A stretch of DNA of 8,156 nucleotides from Desulfovibrio sp. (GTDB lineage: Bacteria; Desulfobacterota; Desulfovibrionia; Desulfovibrionales; Desulfovibrionaceae): NCBI GenBank assembly GCA_022837365.1, contig JALHHV010000018.1:1-8156 (forward strand), in the 5' to 3' direction. Under the pieces are notes generated by a model. That model ran no database searches. It saw nothing but the letters and a program-made list of their open reading frames with translations, and was not told the origin of the DNA. Positions 1 through 7,312 of the stretch are shown here, piece by piece (the stretch's first letter is position 1; each line of letters starts with the position of its first letter). The position numbers and the translations under genes are program-made.

Positions 1-1219
<1,219 letters not shown>

Positions 1220-1253
1220 CGGGGCCGCGCCCGCCCCAAAGGACTGAACGGCC

Positions 1254-1679
1254 ATGCTCGCCAGCCAACGACGCAAGCGCCTGCCCCCCGCCCCCGACGA
1301 GGCCATGCTGCGCGCGGCCCTGCGCCGCACCGCCGCAAGGGAGGAGCCGGACGGCGACACCGGCCCGGCCACCGGCCTCGCCGGGTCCACCGGGCCAGCC
1401 TGCGCGCTCATGCCGGGCATCCCGCGCGGCACCCTGCTGTGCGAACTGCCCCCGCGCGACGTGCCCGTGGTGCTGTGCTGGGACGACTGCTGACGGGGCC
1501 TGCAGGAAGCGAGTTCGCTTCTGCGGTCCATGCCCTCCGGCGGGCAGCTGCTGCTGGACATCGCGCCCAACCAGATGGGCAGCGCCCGGCACATCGCCCG
1601 CATCCGGCAGGCCGACGTGCTGGGCATGCCCTGCGCCACCGCCGAGGGGCATTTGCGGCTGCTTCTGCGCAAACGGTAG
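1254..1679 (+). CDS. Candidate selenoprotein, unknown family, Sec at in-frame TGA 1491-1493
   Basis: I do not recognise the family. Translation starts at ATG 1254 behind AAAGGA (1238-1243). A literal reading stops at TGA 1491-1493 after 79 residues. The same frame continues without another stop to TAG 1677-1679, with the same strong G/C third-position bias, giving 141 residues if TGA is read as selenocysteine (residue 80). Residues 70-80 form a hydrophobic strand (VPVVL) running into C75-W-D-D-C79-U80. A likely helix follows, then the strand GGQLLLDIAP (96-105), an amphipathic helix, and VLGMPCAT with C127. The strand, Cys/Sec motif, helix, strand order resembles thiol-redox folds, but that is inference. 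The first 60 residues are Arg/Pro/Gly-rich and look disordered. A SECIS-like hairpin directly follows the TGA. Alternatives are a nonsense-mutated pseudogene (CGA or TGG to TGA) or a truncated 79-residue protein. mqnB follows 55 bases downstream. Confidence 0.62.
1494..1529 (+). promoter_or_regulatory. SECIS-like hairpin directly after the in-frame TGA
   Basis: The lower stem pairs 1496-1500 with 1525-1529, including one G-U pair. U1501 is then bulged. The middle stem pairs 1502-1504 with 1522-1524, and G1505 is bulged. The upper stem pairs 1506-1511 with 1516-1521 and closes on the loop AGUU (1512-1515), making 14 pairs in all. The upper stem begins 12 bases after the TGA and the stem-loop is 16 bases long. 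The E. coli fdhF minimal element is about 17 bases placed 11 bases after its UGA, and it also has a bulged U and a GU in the loop that SelB reads. The role would be SelB-dependent recoding of the TGA as selenocysteine. The pairing is seen directly, the function is inference, and chance hairpins are not rare at this GC content. Confidence 0.6.
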
Positions 1680-1734
1680 GGAATGAATAACGACACACCC
1701 GGCGCCCCGCGCCGTTCAGGGACAGCCTTCACGC

Positions 1735-2454
1735 ATGAGCCTTGTCATCGCTACCGCCACCACCCGTGAAATGAAGGCCGTGCTCACCGGCTTCAACGGG
1801 CGCGGCCGCGTGGGCTGCGCCCTGCCCGCGCCGGGCGAGGCCTGCCCGTCGCCCGTCAACGGACGCAACTGTCTGCTGGTGGTCACCGGCGTGGGGCCGG
1901 TCAACGCGGCCCTGTCCATGGGCCGGGTGCTGGGCGCGCACCGTGGCGTGCGCGGCGTGCTGAACCTGGGCGTGGCGGGCACCTTCGACGTGCTGCGCGC
2001 CCCGCTGGGCAGCGCCGTGCTTGCCTCGGCGGAGGTCTGGCCCGAATACGGCCTGGCGGGCGACCACGACGTGGACCCGAGGGGCATCGCCTTTCCCCAG
2101 GCCGAAGGCCCGGCGGGGCCGGTGTGGGACCGCATCGACATCGCGCCCGAGGTTCTCTCCGGCCAGTGGCATCTTTCCCTGCCCGCGGGCGCGCGCAACG
2201 GCGTTTCGCTGACCGTGGCCGGGGTTTCCGGCACCCCCGGCCGGGCCGACGCCATGCGCCGCCGCCACGCCCCGCTCATGGAGAACATGGAGGGCTTTGC
2301 CCTGGCGCTGGCCTGCCTGCGCCACGGCCTGCCCTTTGCCGAGGCGCGCACCATCTCCAACATCGTGGGGTCGCGCGCGGCGGAGGACTGGGCCCTGGAA
2401 GGGGCGCTGGACGCCCTGGGGGTCCTGGCCCGCGAACTTTTCCTGACCGACTGA
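1735..2454 (+). CDS. mqnB: Futalosine hydrolase MqnB
   Basis: MqnB cleaves the N-glycosidic bond of futalosine, releasing hypoxanthine and dehypoxanthinyl futalosine, in the chorismate-to-menaquinone futalosine pathway in the cytoplasm. The 239-residue protein has the nucleoside phosphorylase/MTAN fold signature. Glu12 in TREMKAVL matches the general acid/base Glu near the N-terminus of MTAN. GVGPVNAA and NLGVAGTF (77-84) form the base/ribose pocket. M185-E186 in the ENMEG motif (183-187) match the ribose-binding Met-Glu of MTAN. RTISNIVGSR lies near the C-terminus and is typical of MqnB rather than MTAN, which has SDxAD there. Length fits the family. The ATG at 1735 has CAGGGA (1717-1722) as a somewhat distant ribosome site. 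A polyprenyl diphosphate synthase follows, supporting a menaquinone role. MTAN-like nucleosidase with another substrate is the main, less likely alternative. Confidence 0.9.
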   Translation: MSLVIATATTREMKAVLTGFNGRGRVGCALPAPGEACPSPVNGRNCLLVVTGVGPVNAALSMGRVLGAHRGVRGVLNLGVAGTFDVLRAPLGSAVLASAEVWPEYGLAGDHDVDPRGIAFPQAEGPAGPVWDRIDIAPEVLSGQWHLSLPAGARNGVSLTVAGVSGTPGRADAMRRRHAPLMENMEGFALALACLRHGLPFAEARTISNIVGSRAAEDWALEGALDALGVLARELFLTD

Positions 2455-2487
2455 CGAACCCTTTCCGGCGCGCGGACGCCCCAAACC

Positions 2488-2539
2488 CGGCCGGCCCGAA
2501 CACGTCGGCAGACATGCCATGTCTGGACACGCCCGGCCG
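2488..2539 (+). promoter_or_regulatory. Palindrome between mqnB and the polyprenyl synthase gene (operator or RNA hairpin)
   Basis: The 105-base gap holds a perfect 8-bp inverted repeat, CAGACATG (2509-2516) and CATGTCTG (2518-2525), around a single base. Outside it, CGGCCGG (2488-2494) is complementary to CCGGCCG (2533-2539). The dyad is compact enough for a dimeric repressor site, and the RNA could also fold as a nested hairpin. No T-run follows, so it is not a standard intrinsic terminator. Function is unproven. Confidence 0.35.
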
Positions 2540-2559
2540 CACGCCATACGGACATTCCC

Positions 2560-3564
2560 ATGCTGAAGCTCAAAGCCTACCTGGCCACGGAACTGCCGCG
2601 CATCAACAAGACGCTCGACGCCGAGGTGGCCGTGCTGCACCCGCTGGTGCGCCCCGTGGCCGAACACGTGCTGCGCGCGGGCGGCAAGCGGCTGCGCCCC
2701 CTGCTGACCCTGCTCACCGCGCGGGCCTTGCGCACCGGGGGAGCGGAGGGCGGCGGCCTGTTCCGCAAGGGCTCCGGCCCCGACCTGTACCCGCTGGCCT
2801 GCTCGGTGGAACTGCTGCACTCGGCCACCCTGCTGCACGACGACATTCTGGACGGCGCAGACCTGCGGCGCGGCCTGCCCGCCGCGCACACCCTGTTCGG
2901 CCAGACGGAGACCGTGCTGGCCGGGGATGCGCTGCTGGCCCTGGCCAACCGCATCGTGGCCCGCTACGGCGACGCCCGGCTCACCGACACCATCGCCGAG
3001 GCCATCGTGCAGACGGCCACCGGCGAAATCGTGGAAATCGCCCACCAACGCTCCACCGACCACGGGCACGACACCTACATCGAGATCATCACCGGCAAGA
3101 CCGCGTGGATGCTGCGCGCCTCGTGCGAACTGGGCGCGCTGGCCGCGCAGGCCGCGCCCGAACTGGTGACCGCCGCCGCGGGCTTCGGCCTGAACCTCGG
3201 CATCGCCTTCCAGATCGTGGACGACGCGCTGGACTTCGCCGCCTCGTCCAGGGACACGGGCAAGCCCGTGGGCGGCGACCTGCGCGAGGGCAAGCTGACC
3301 CCGCCGCTGATCTACTATCTTGAAACGCTGACGCCGCACGAACGCGACGCGTTCGTGACGCGCTTCCGGCAGGGAACCTTCGACGACGCGGCGGTGGCCG
3401 CCGTGTCGGCGGACCTGCGGGCGCGCGGCTGCGACGCGAAAACCCGCGACCTGGCCGCGCGGTACCTGGACAAGGCGTCGGCGTGTCTCGATGCATTGCC
3501 CGATACGCCGGAACGGCGTATCCTGCGGCAAAGCATAGACTACGTCCTCAATCGGGGCACGTAG
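2560..3564 (+). CDS. Long-chain (E)-polyprenyl diphosphate synthase
   Basis: This enzyme elongates an allylic diphosphate with isopentenyl diphosphate units to make the side chain of a prenyl quinone, here most likely menaquinone. The 334 residues match the usual length. Motifs in order are GGKRLRP (41-47, diphosphate and IPP binding), the first Asp-rich motif DDILD (94-98) followed by RRG, the GD pair after the Q-T-E segment, and the second Asp-rich motif DDALD (221-225) in QIVDDALDF. The GGDLREGKLTPPLIY segment follows. All Mg2+-binding aspartates are present. The fifth residue before the first Asp-rich motif is Ala89, a small side chain, which in this family allows long products rather than stopping at C15 or C20. 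It resembles IspB/HepT-type enzymes, but exact chain length cannot be read. The start ATG has only a weak ribosome site (GGA at 2550-2552). Its place after mqnB supports a menaquinone role. Confidence 0.9.
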   Translation: MLKLKAYLATELPRINKTLDAEVAVLHPLVRPVAEHVLRAGGKRLRPLLTLLTARALRTGGAEGGGLFRKGSGPDLYPLACSVELLHSATLLHDDILDGADLRRGLPAAHTLFGQTETVLAGDALLALANRIVARYGDARLTDTIAEAIVQTATGEIVEIAHQRSTDHGHDTYIEIITGKTAWMLRASCELGALAAQAAPELVTAAAGFGLNLGIAFQIVDDALDFAASSRDTGKPVGGDLREGKLTPPLIYYLETLTPHERDAFVTRFRQGTFDDAAVAAVSADLRARGCDAKTRDLAARYLDKASACLDALPDTPERRILRQSIDYVLNRGT

Positions 3565-3601
3565 CTCCGGCGCAACGCGACGCTCCACGCAACCCCATAC
3601 C

Positions 3602-3606
3602 GGAGG
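3602..3606 (+). promoter_or_regulatory. Ribosome binding site fixing the HDOD-GGDEF start
   Basis: GGAGG lies five bases before ATG 3612. The open frame reaches upstream to about 3483, inside the polyprenyl synthase gene, but those earlier codons read as shadow sequence. This site therefore decides for the 3612 start. Confidence 0.75.
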
Positions 3607-3611
3607 GGCGC

Positions 3612-6122
3612 ATGACTGCTCCGCAGGGTCGGCACATGGCCGACGAAGAAGCCATCAATCGCTGCCTGCAACTCACCTTTCCCCCGGTCATGGTGCAACT
3701 GGTGCAGGCGCTGGTGGCGCCGTTCCCCGAGTTCTCCACCATCGCCCGCATCCTGGCCATGGACCCCATGCTGGCCGCCGCCGTGCTGAACCTGGTCAAC
3801 TCGCCCTACTACGGGCTGGGCACAAAGGTGTCCGACCTCCAGCGCGCCGCCACGGTGCTGGGCACGCGGGAAATCCTCAAGCTGGCCCTGTCGCTGTCGT
3901 TCCAGAAGCGGGTAAGCAACGAGCTGAAGCGCCCCCAGCAGGCCATGTACCAGGACTGGCGGCTGGTGGTCTGGTCGTCCATCGCGGCGGAACAGATCGC
4001 CCTGCGGGTTCAGCCCGACACGGCCCACCTGGCCTACCTGGCCTCGCTGCTCAAGGACCTGGCCCTGTTCATGCATCTGTGCTCGGCCGACGACGATCCG
4101 GTGCTGCGCGGCAAGGCCTGCATCACCAGCCTGGAGCGCAACCAGCTGTCGCTGGAAAACACCTGCTGGGGCGTGGACCACGCGGCCCTGGCCCGCAACA
4201 TCATCCACCGCTGGGGTCTGCCCGAGGGCATCGCCGAGGCCATCGCCAGCCACCACGACCTGGACGGCGTGGCCCACCACCCGCCGCTGACCCAGGCGGT
4301 GATCCTGGGCACCCAGTGGGCCGACCTGCTGCACGGCCAGGCCACCCACCCCGCGCTGATCATCCAGTTCGAAATGCTGCTGCGCACCCGCCTTTCGCTG
4401 GACGAGCCGGAGCTGGAAAACCTGCGCGAGGCCTGCGCCCAGCGCTTCAAGTCCATGCTGGCCCAACTGGCCATCCAGGACCGCCCGGCGGGCACCCGGC
4501 TGTACGAACAGTCGCTGGAAACCCTCCAATCCTTCTATTTCCTGGGGGCGGAACTGTCGCACGTGGCGGGGGGCCTGCCTTCGCTGGCGGCCACCCTGGG
4601 GCGGCAGCTGCGCTGGTACTGGAACGTGCAGCGCTGGGAAGTGGCCCTGCGCGTGCCCGGCAGCGAGGAATACGTGCTGTTCAGCGCCGACGAGACCACC
4701 CCCGTGCCCCGCCAGTCCGGCCCCGGCCCCTTCGCGCGGCTGCCCTGGCAGACCGGGCAGGAACGGGTGCCCCTGTCCGCCTCGGGCACCGACTGGGGCC
4801 AGCTGCGCATGGCCAAGGACGCCCTGTCCCCGCCCCGCAAGTCGGCCCTGCTGGTGTACTGCCACTTCATGGCCATGGCGCTGGAGAACTACTACCGCCA
4901 GCAGGCCGTGCTGGAGGCCAAGGCCGACACCTTGGACGCCCTGCCCCTGGGCGTGGCCCGGCTGGACCGCGAAGGGCTGCTGGTGGAGGCCAACCGGCGC
5001 TTCCTGGACTACGTGGGCCGCGACGGCCTGGCCCCCCGCACGCCGGTGCGCCCCCTGCTGTCCGAATCGCTGGGGCTGGACTTCGGCCCGGAATGGCAGG
5101 CCTTCACCGACGAGGGCGGTCCGCCGCTCATCAGCCGCCTGTTCTGCCCCACCGACGCGGCAGGCAAGCGCATGGGCGCGCCGTGCGCCTACGTTTCGCT
5201 GCACCGGCGGCGCGACGCCTCGCACGACGACGTGCTGCTGCTCATCGAGGACGTGACGGAAATCTCCGACGTGGACGTGCAGAACCTGCGCCAGCGCGAC
5301 TTTCTGGAACGGCTGCTGGACTCCATGCAGGAAATCGTGCTCACCGTGGACCGCGCGGGGCACATCTCGTGGGCCTCGCGCCGCTGCGCGGGGCTGCGGG
5401 GCAAGAACCTGTTCGCCTCGTCGCGGCCCACGGCCACCTTCACCGACACCTGGGACCCGGCCTACCTGACCGGCTCGTCCCCGGCGGCCCCGGTGGAGGC
5501 AGTGCTGGAACTGGGCGACGGCAGCATGGGGCTGTTCGAACTGGTCTTTTCCGCGCTGGACACGCGCGAGCACGAAGGCCCGACCTTCCTGGTGGTGGGG
5601 CGCGACCTGACCAGCATCCGCCGCCTGGAGGAAAAGGTGAAGCAGCAGGCCATGTACGATGGCCTGACCGGGCTGTTCAACCATTCGCAGTTCCACATGA
5701 TCCTGGAGCGCGAGATGGAGCGCAGCCGCCGCACCGGCCGCCAGCTGGGGCTGATCTTCTTCGACCTCGACCGGTTCAAGGCCATCAACGACACCTACGG
5801 CCACCAGGCGGGCGACACCGTGCTGCGCCGCGTGGCCGCGGGCATCAGCGCGGTGGTCCGCAAGGGCATGGACTTTCCCTGCCGCTACGGCGGCGACGAG
5901 TTCGCCGTGGTGGTCACCGAGGTGTCCACCGAGGTCATGGAAAACCTTGCCCGGCGCATCCGCGAAGGGGTGGTGACCAGTTGCAAGGGGGCCGTGGACC
6001 TGAGCATGGGCCTTGCCCTGCTGGAGCCCTCGGACACGGGCGAAAGCCTGGTCCAGCGGGCGGACCGGGCCAGCTACGCCGCCAAGAAGCTGGATGGGGT
6101 CAAGGTGCGCTGGGCCGAGTAG
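3612..6122 (+). CDS. HDOD-PAS-PAS-GGDEF signalling protein, probable diguanylate cyclase
   Basis: This 836-residue protein has no visible signal peptide or membrane segment, so it is probably a cytoplasmic sensor that makes c-di-GMP from two GTP. Residues about 12-215 form an HDOD domain (FSTIARILAMDPMLAAAVLNLVNSPYYG). Where HD phosphohydrolases carry the metal-binding His-Asp, it has K148-D149, so the domain is probably non-catalytic, as is usual for HDOD. Residues about 300-430 look GAF-like, with low certainty. Two PAS-like modules follow (about 435-550 and 562-675). The C-terminal GGDEF domain (about 677-836) has an intact GGDEF motif (760-764) and the metal-binding D718-L-D720, so catalysis is expected. 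The RxxD product-inhibition site reads KGMD, so feedback by c-di-GMP may be weak or lost. Signal and target are unknown. Its stop codon TAG (6120-6122) coincides with the edge of a palindromic element. Confidence 0.88.
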   Translation: MTAPQGRHMADEEAINRCLQLTFPPVMVQLVQALVAPFPEFSTIARILAMDPMLAAAVLNLVNSPYYGLGTKVSDLQRAATVLGTREILKLALSLSFQKRVSNELKRPQQAMYQDWRLVVWSSIAAEQIALRVQPDTAHLAYLASLLKDLALFMHLCSADDDPVLRGKACITSLERNQLSLENTCWGVDHAALARNIIHRWGLPEGIAEAIASHHDLDGVAHHPPLTQAVILGTQWADLLHGQATHPALIIQFEMLLRTRLSLDEPELENLREACAQRFKSMLAQLAIQDRPAGTRLYEQSLETLQSFYFLGAELSHVAGGLPSLAATLGRQLRWYWNVQRWEVALRVPGSEEYVLFSADETTPVPRQSGPGPFARLPWQTGQERVPLSASGTDWGQLRMAKDALSPPRKSALLVYCHFMAMALENYYRQQAVLEAKADTLDALPLGVARLDREGLLVEANRRFLDYVGRDGLAPRTPVRPLLSESLGLDFGPEWQAFTDEGGPPLISRLFCPTDAAGKRMGAPCAYVSLHRRRDASHDDVLLLIEDVTEISDVDVQNLRQRDFLERLLDSMQEIVLTVDRAGHISWASRRCAGLRGKNLFASSRPTATFTDTWDPAYLTGSSPAAPVEAVLELGDGSMGLFELVFSALDTREHEGPTFLVVGRDLTSIRRLEEKVKQQAMYDGLTGLFNHSQFHMILEREMERSRRTGRQLGLIFFDLDRFKAINDTYGHQAGDTVLRRVAAGISAVVRKGMDFPCRYGGDEFAVVVTEVSTEVMENLARRIREGVVTSCKGAVDLSMGLALLEPSDTGESLVQRADRASYAAKKLDGVKVRWAE

Positions 6123-6269
6123 GGGCTGTTTCTGAATTGTCTTTTCGCCCGTTGGCTTCGTCAAACTTCGCCTGCCATATCGGTCGAATACGATAAGAGT
6201 ATACTCCCTCATGGCAGGCTTGTTTTCCTTGCCAACGGGCGAAAATCCGAATTCAGAATCCACCCCCTA
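6120..6269. mobile_element. MITE-like palindromic element with flanking TA
   Basis: A 146-base body (6122-6267) is bounded by TA on both sides (6120-6121 and 6268-6269). The arms are imperfect terminal inverted repeats of about 37 bases. GGGG (6122-6125) pairs with CCCC (6264-6267). TTCTGAATT (6130-6138) pairs with 6250-6258. TTTTCGCCCGTTGGC (6142-6156) pairs perfectly with 6231-6245. Inside is a further 9-bp inverted repeat, GCCTGCCAT (6170-6178) with ATGGCAGGC (6211-6219). The element is clearly less GC-rich than its surroundings and encodes no transposase. The form and the TA flank fit a non-autonomous element moved by an IS630/Tc1-type transposase. A REP/BIME-type repeat or a large RNA hairpin acting in mRNA stability are alternatives. 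Reverse-strand open reading across it is short and probably spurious. Confidence 0.65.
6142..6245. repeat. Perfect 15-bp inverted repeat forming the element's core stem
   Basis: TTTTCGCCCGTTGGC at 6142-6156 is exactly the reverse complement of 6231-6245. The two copies enclose 74 bases that carry the nested 9-bp repeat 6170-6178/6211-6219. In the transcript reading out of the GGDEF gene this would fold into a long two-level hairpin that could protect the mRNA 3' end. Confidence 0.9.
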
Positions 6270-6308
6270 AGCTACCGACGACAGTAACGCCTCCAGCGAC
6301 CGTTTTCA

Positions 6309-6354
6309 GGCTGCATGCATAGTTTTCATCTATGTATGCAGCCTATTTCTATTT
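6309..6354 (+). terminator. Rho-independent terminator before pstS
   Basis: GGCTGCATGCATAG (6309-6322) pairs along all 14 positions, with one G-U, with 6330-6343 around the 7-base loop TTTTCAT. The T-rich tail TATTTCTATTT (6344-6354) follows directly. It ends transcription from the HDOD-GGDEF gene and isolates the phosphate genes. There is no matching A-run on the other side, so it acts on the + strand only. The 39 bases between the palindromic element and this stem (6270-6308) show nothing recognisable. Confidence 0.88.
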
Positions 6355-6384
6355 GAACAGTCCATTTCGCGTAACCTGCCGGGG

Positions 6385-6402
6385 CTGTTAGCATCCGTTC
6401 AC
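6385..6402 (+). promoter_or_regulatory. Possible Pho box upstream of pstS
   Basis: CTGTTAG and CGTTCAC are spaced 11 bases start to start, with CATC between. They are a loose match to the 7-4-7 PhoB direct repeat known from E. coli (CTGTCAT-N4-CTGTCAT). The position, about 35 bases before the pstS start, is where phosphate-starvation control would be expected. Matches are partial and I see no convincing -10 box, so this is weak. Confidence 0.25.
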
Positions 6403-6436
6403 ACATCACTTCATCCCGTCACCACAAGGAGGGTAC

Positions 6437-7285
6437 ATGCGCCGTCTTCACGCAATCCTGTCCGTGCTTCCGGTCCTGCTTCTGGCCCTGAGCCTCGCCA
6501 CCGTCGCCGCAGCCGCGCCGCTGGACGCCTTCGCGCCCCAGTCCGGCCTCGCCGGCTCCCTGGACATCGCCGGGGGCACCGCCCACATCCCGGTCATGAA
6601 GGAAGCCGCCAAGCGCATCATGACCGTGAACCCGGCCCTGCGCATCTCGGTGGCGGGGGGCGGTTCCGGCGTGGGCGTGCAGCAGGTGGGCGAAGGGCTG
6701 GTGGCCATCGGCAACACCGGCCGCCCCCTCACCGAGGCGGAAATCCAGAAGTACGGCCTGGTGTCCTTCGCCTTCGCCATCGACGGCGTGGCCCTGGTGG
6801 CCAACCCCGCCAACCCGGTCGCCGGGCTCACCGGTAAGCAGGTGGCCGACATCTTCGCGGGCGCCATCACCAACTGGAAGGACGTGGGCGGCAAGGACGC
6901 CCCCATCACCCTGTACACCCGCGAGGACGGCAGCGGCACCCGCGAGGTGTTCGTGGAAAAGGCCCTGAAGAAGGGGCCGCAGGCCCCCACGGCCAACGTG
7001 GTCAACTCCAACGGGGCCATGAAGACCGCCATCGCCCAGGACCCCAACGCCATCGGCTACGTGGGCATCGGGCACCTGGGCGAAACCATCAAGGGGCTGC
7101 ACTTCGACGGCATGGTGCCCACCCAGGAAAACGCGGCCAGCGGCGCGTACACCGTCACCCGCAAGCTGTACATGAACACCAAGGGCCAGCCGCAGGGCCT
7201 GACCAAGGCGTTCATCGACTACGTCTTCAGCCCGGAAGGGCAGGAGATCACCAAGGCCAGCGGCTACATCCCGCTCGCCCGGTAG
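6437..7285 (+). CDS. pstS: Phosphate ABC transporter, periplasmic phosphate-binding protein
   Basis: PstS captures inorganic phosphate in the periplasm and delivers it to the PstCA permease with ATPase PstB. The 282-residue precursor starts with a Sec signal peptide: two Arg, a Leu/Val-rich core (residues 7-21) and an Ala-rich cleavage region VAAAAP (23-28), with cutting likely after residue 26 or 27. No lipobox Cys is seen, so the protein should be soluble. Phosphate-binding loops are visible: GGGSGVG (74-80) and TREDGSGTRE (161-170), whose Ser, Thr and Arg contact the anion in known PstS structures. The end, FSPEGQEITKASGYIPL, is typical of PstS. It is shorter than E. coli PstS and matches the compact PstS clade. 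The ribosome site AAGGAGGG (6426-6433) is very strong. Upstream are an intrinsic terminator and a weak Pho-box candidate, and pstC follows after 27 bases. Confidence 0.93.
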   Translation: MRRLHAILSVLPVLLLALSLATVAAAAPLDAFAPQSGLAGSLDIAGGTAHIPVMKEAAKRIMTVNPALRISVAGGGSGVGVQQVGEGLVAIGNTGRPLTEAEIQKYGLVSFAFAIDGVALVANPANPVAGLTGKQVADIFAGAITNWKDVGGKDAPITLYTREDGSGTREVFVEKALKKGPQAPTANVVNSNGAMKTAIAQDPNAIGYVGIGHLGETIKGLHFDGMVPTQENAASGAYTVTRKLYMNTKGQPQGLTKAFIDYVFSPEGQEITKASGYIPLAR

Positions 7286-7312
7286 GCCCCGCAGTGCCCG
7301 CAGGAGACGCCC

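Noticed and set aside
1254..1679. Frameshift explanation for the split 1254-1679 gene
   Set aside because: Both halves are in exactly the same frame, so only a TGA, not a shift, separates them.
1439..1690. Separate small gene in another + frame over the second half of the 1254 gene
   Set aside because: The translation is Ala/Arg-rich low complexity. The frame continuing from 1254 through the TGA has much better codon usage and a plausible fold pattern.
1729..3588. Reverse-strand open frame of about 620 codons across mqnB and the polyprenyl synthase
   Set aside because: Antisense shadow of two genes with intact catalytic motifs, and it spans the gap between them. Composition is biased and no domain is seen.
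3483..3611. N-terminal extension of the HDOD-GGDEF protein into the polyprenyl synthase gene
   Set aside because: The added residues look like out-of-frame sequence of the upstream gene, while ATG 3612 has a strong GGAGG at the right distance.
3540..6263. Long reverse-strand open frame of about 900 codons opposite the HDOD-GGDEF gene
   Set aside because: Its product is rich in Gln, His, Gly and Arg with no recognisable domain, typical of the antisense of a high-GC gene. The + strand protein has clear motifs and a ribosome site.
6123..6263. Short reverse-strand peptide encoded across the palindromic element
   Set aside because: It is part of an antisense frame with no ribosome site seen. The inverted repeats explain the sequence better than coding does.
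6353..6376. Sigma-70 promoter using TTGAAC at 6353-6358 for pstS
   Set aside because: No acceptable -10 hexamer lies at 16-18 bases, and the motif overlaps the terminator's T-rich tail.
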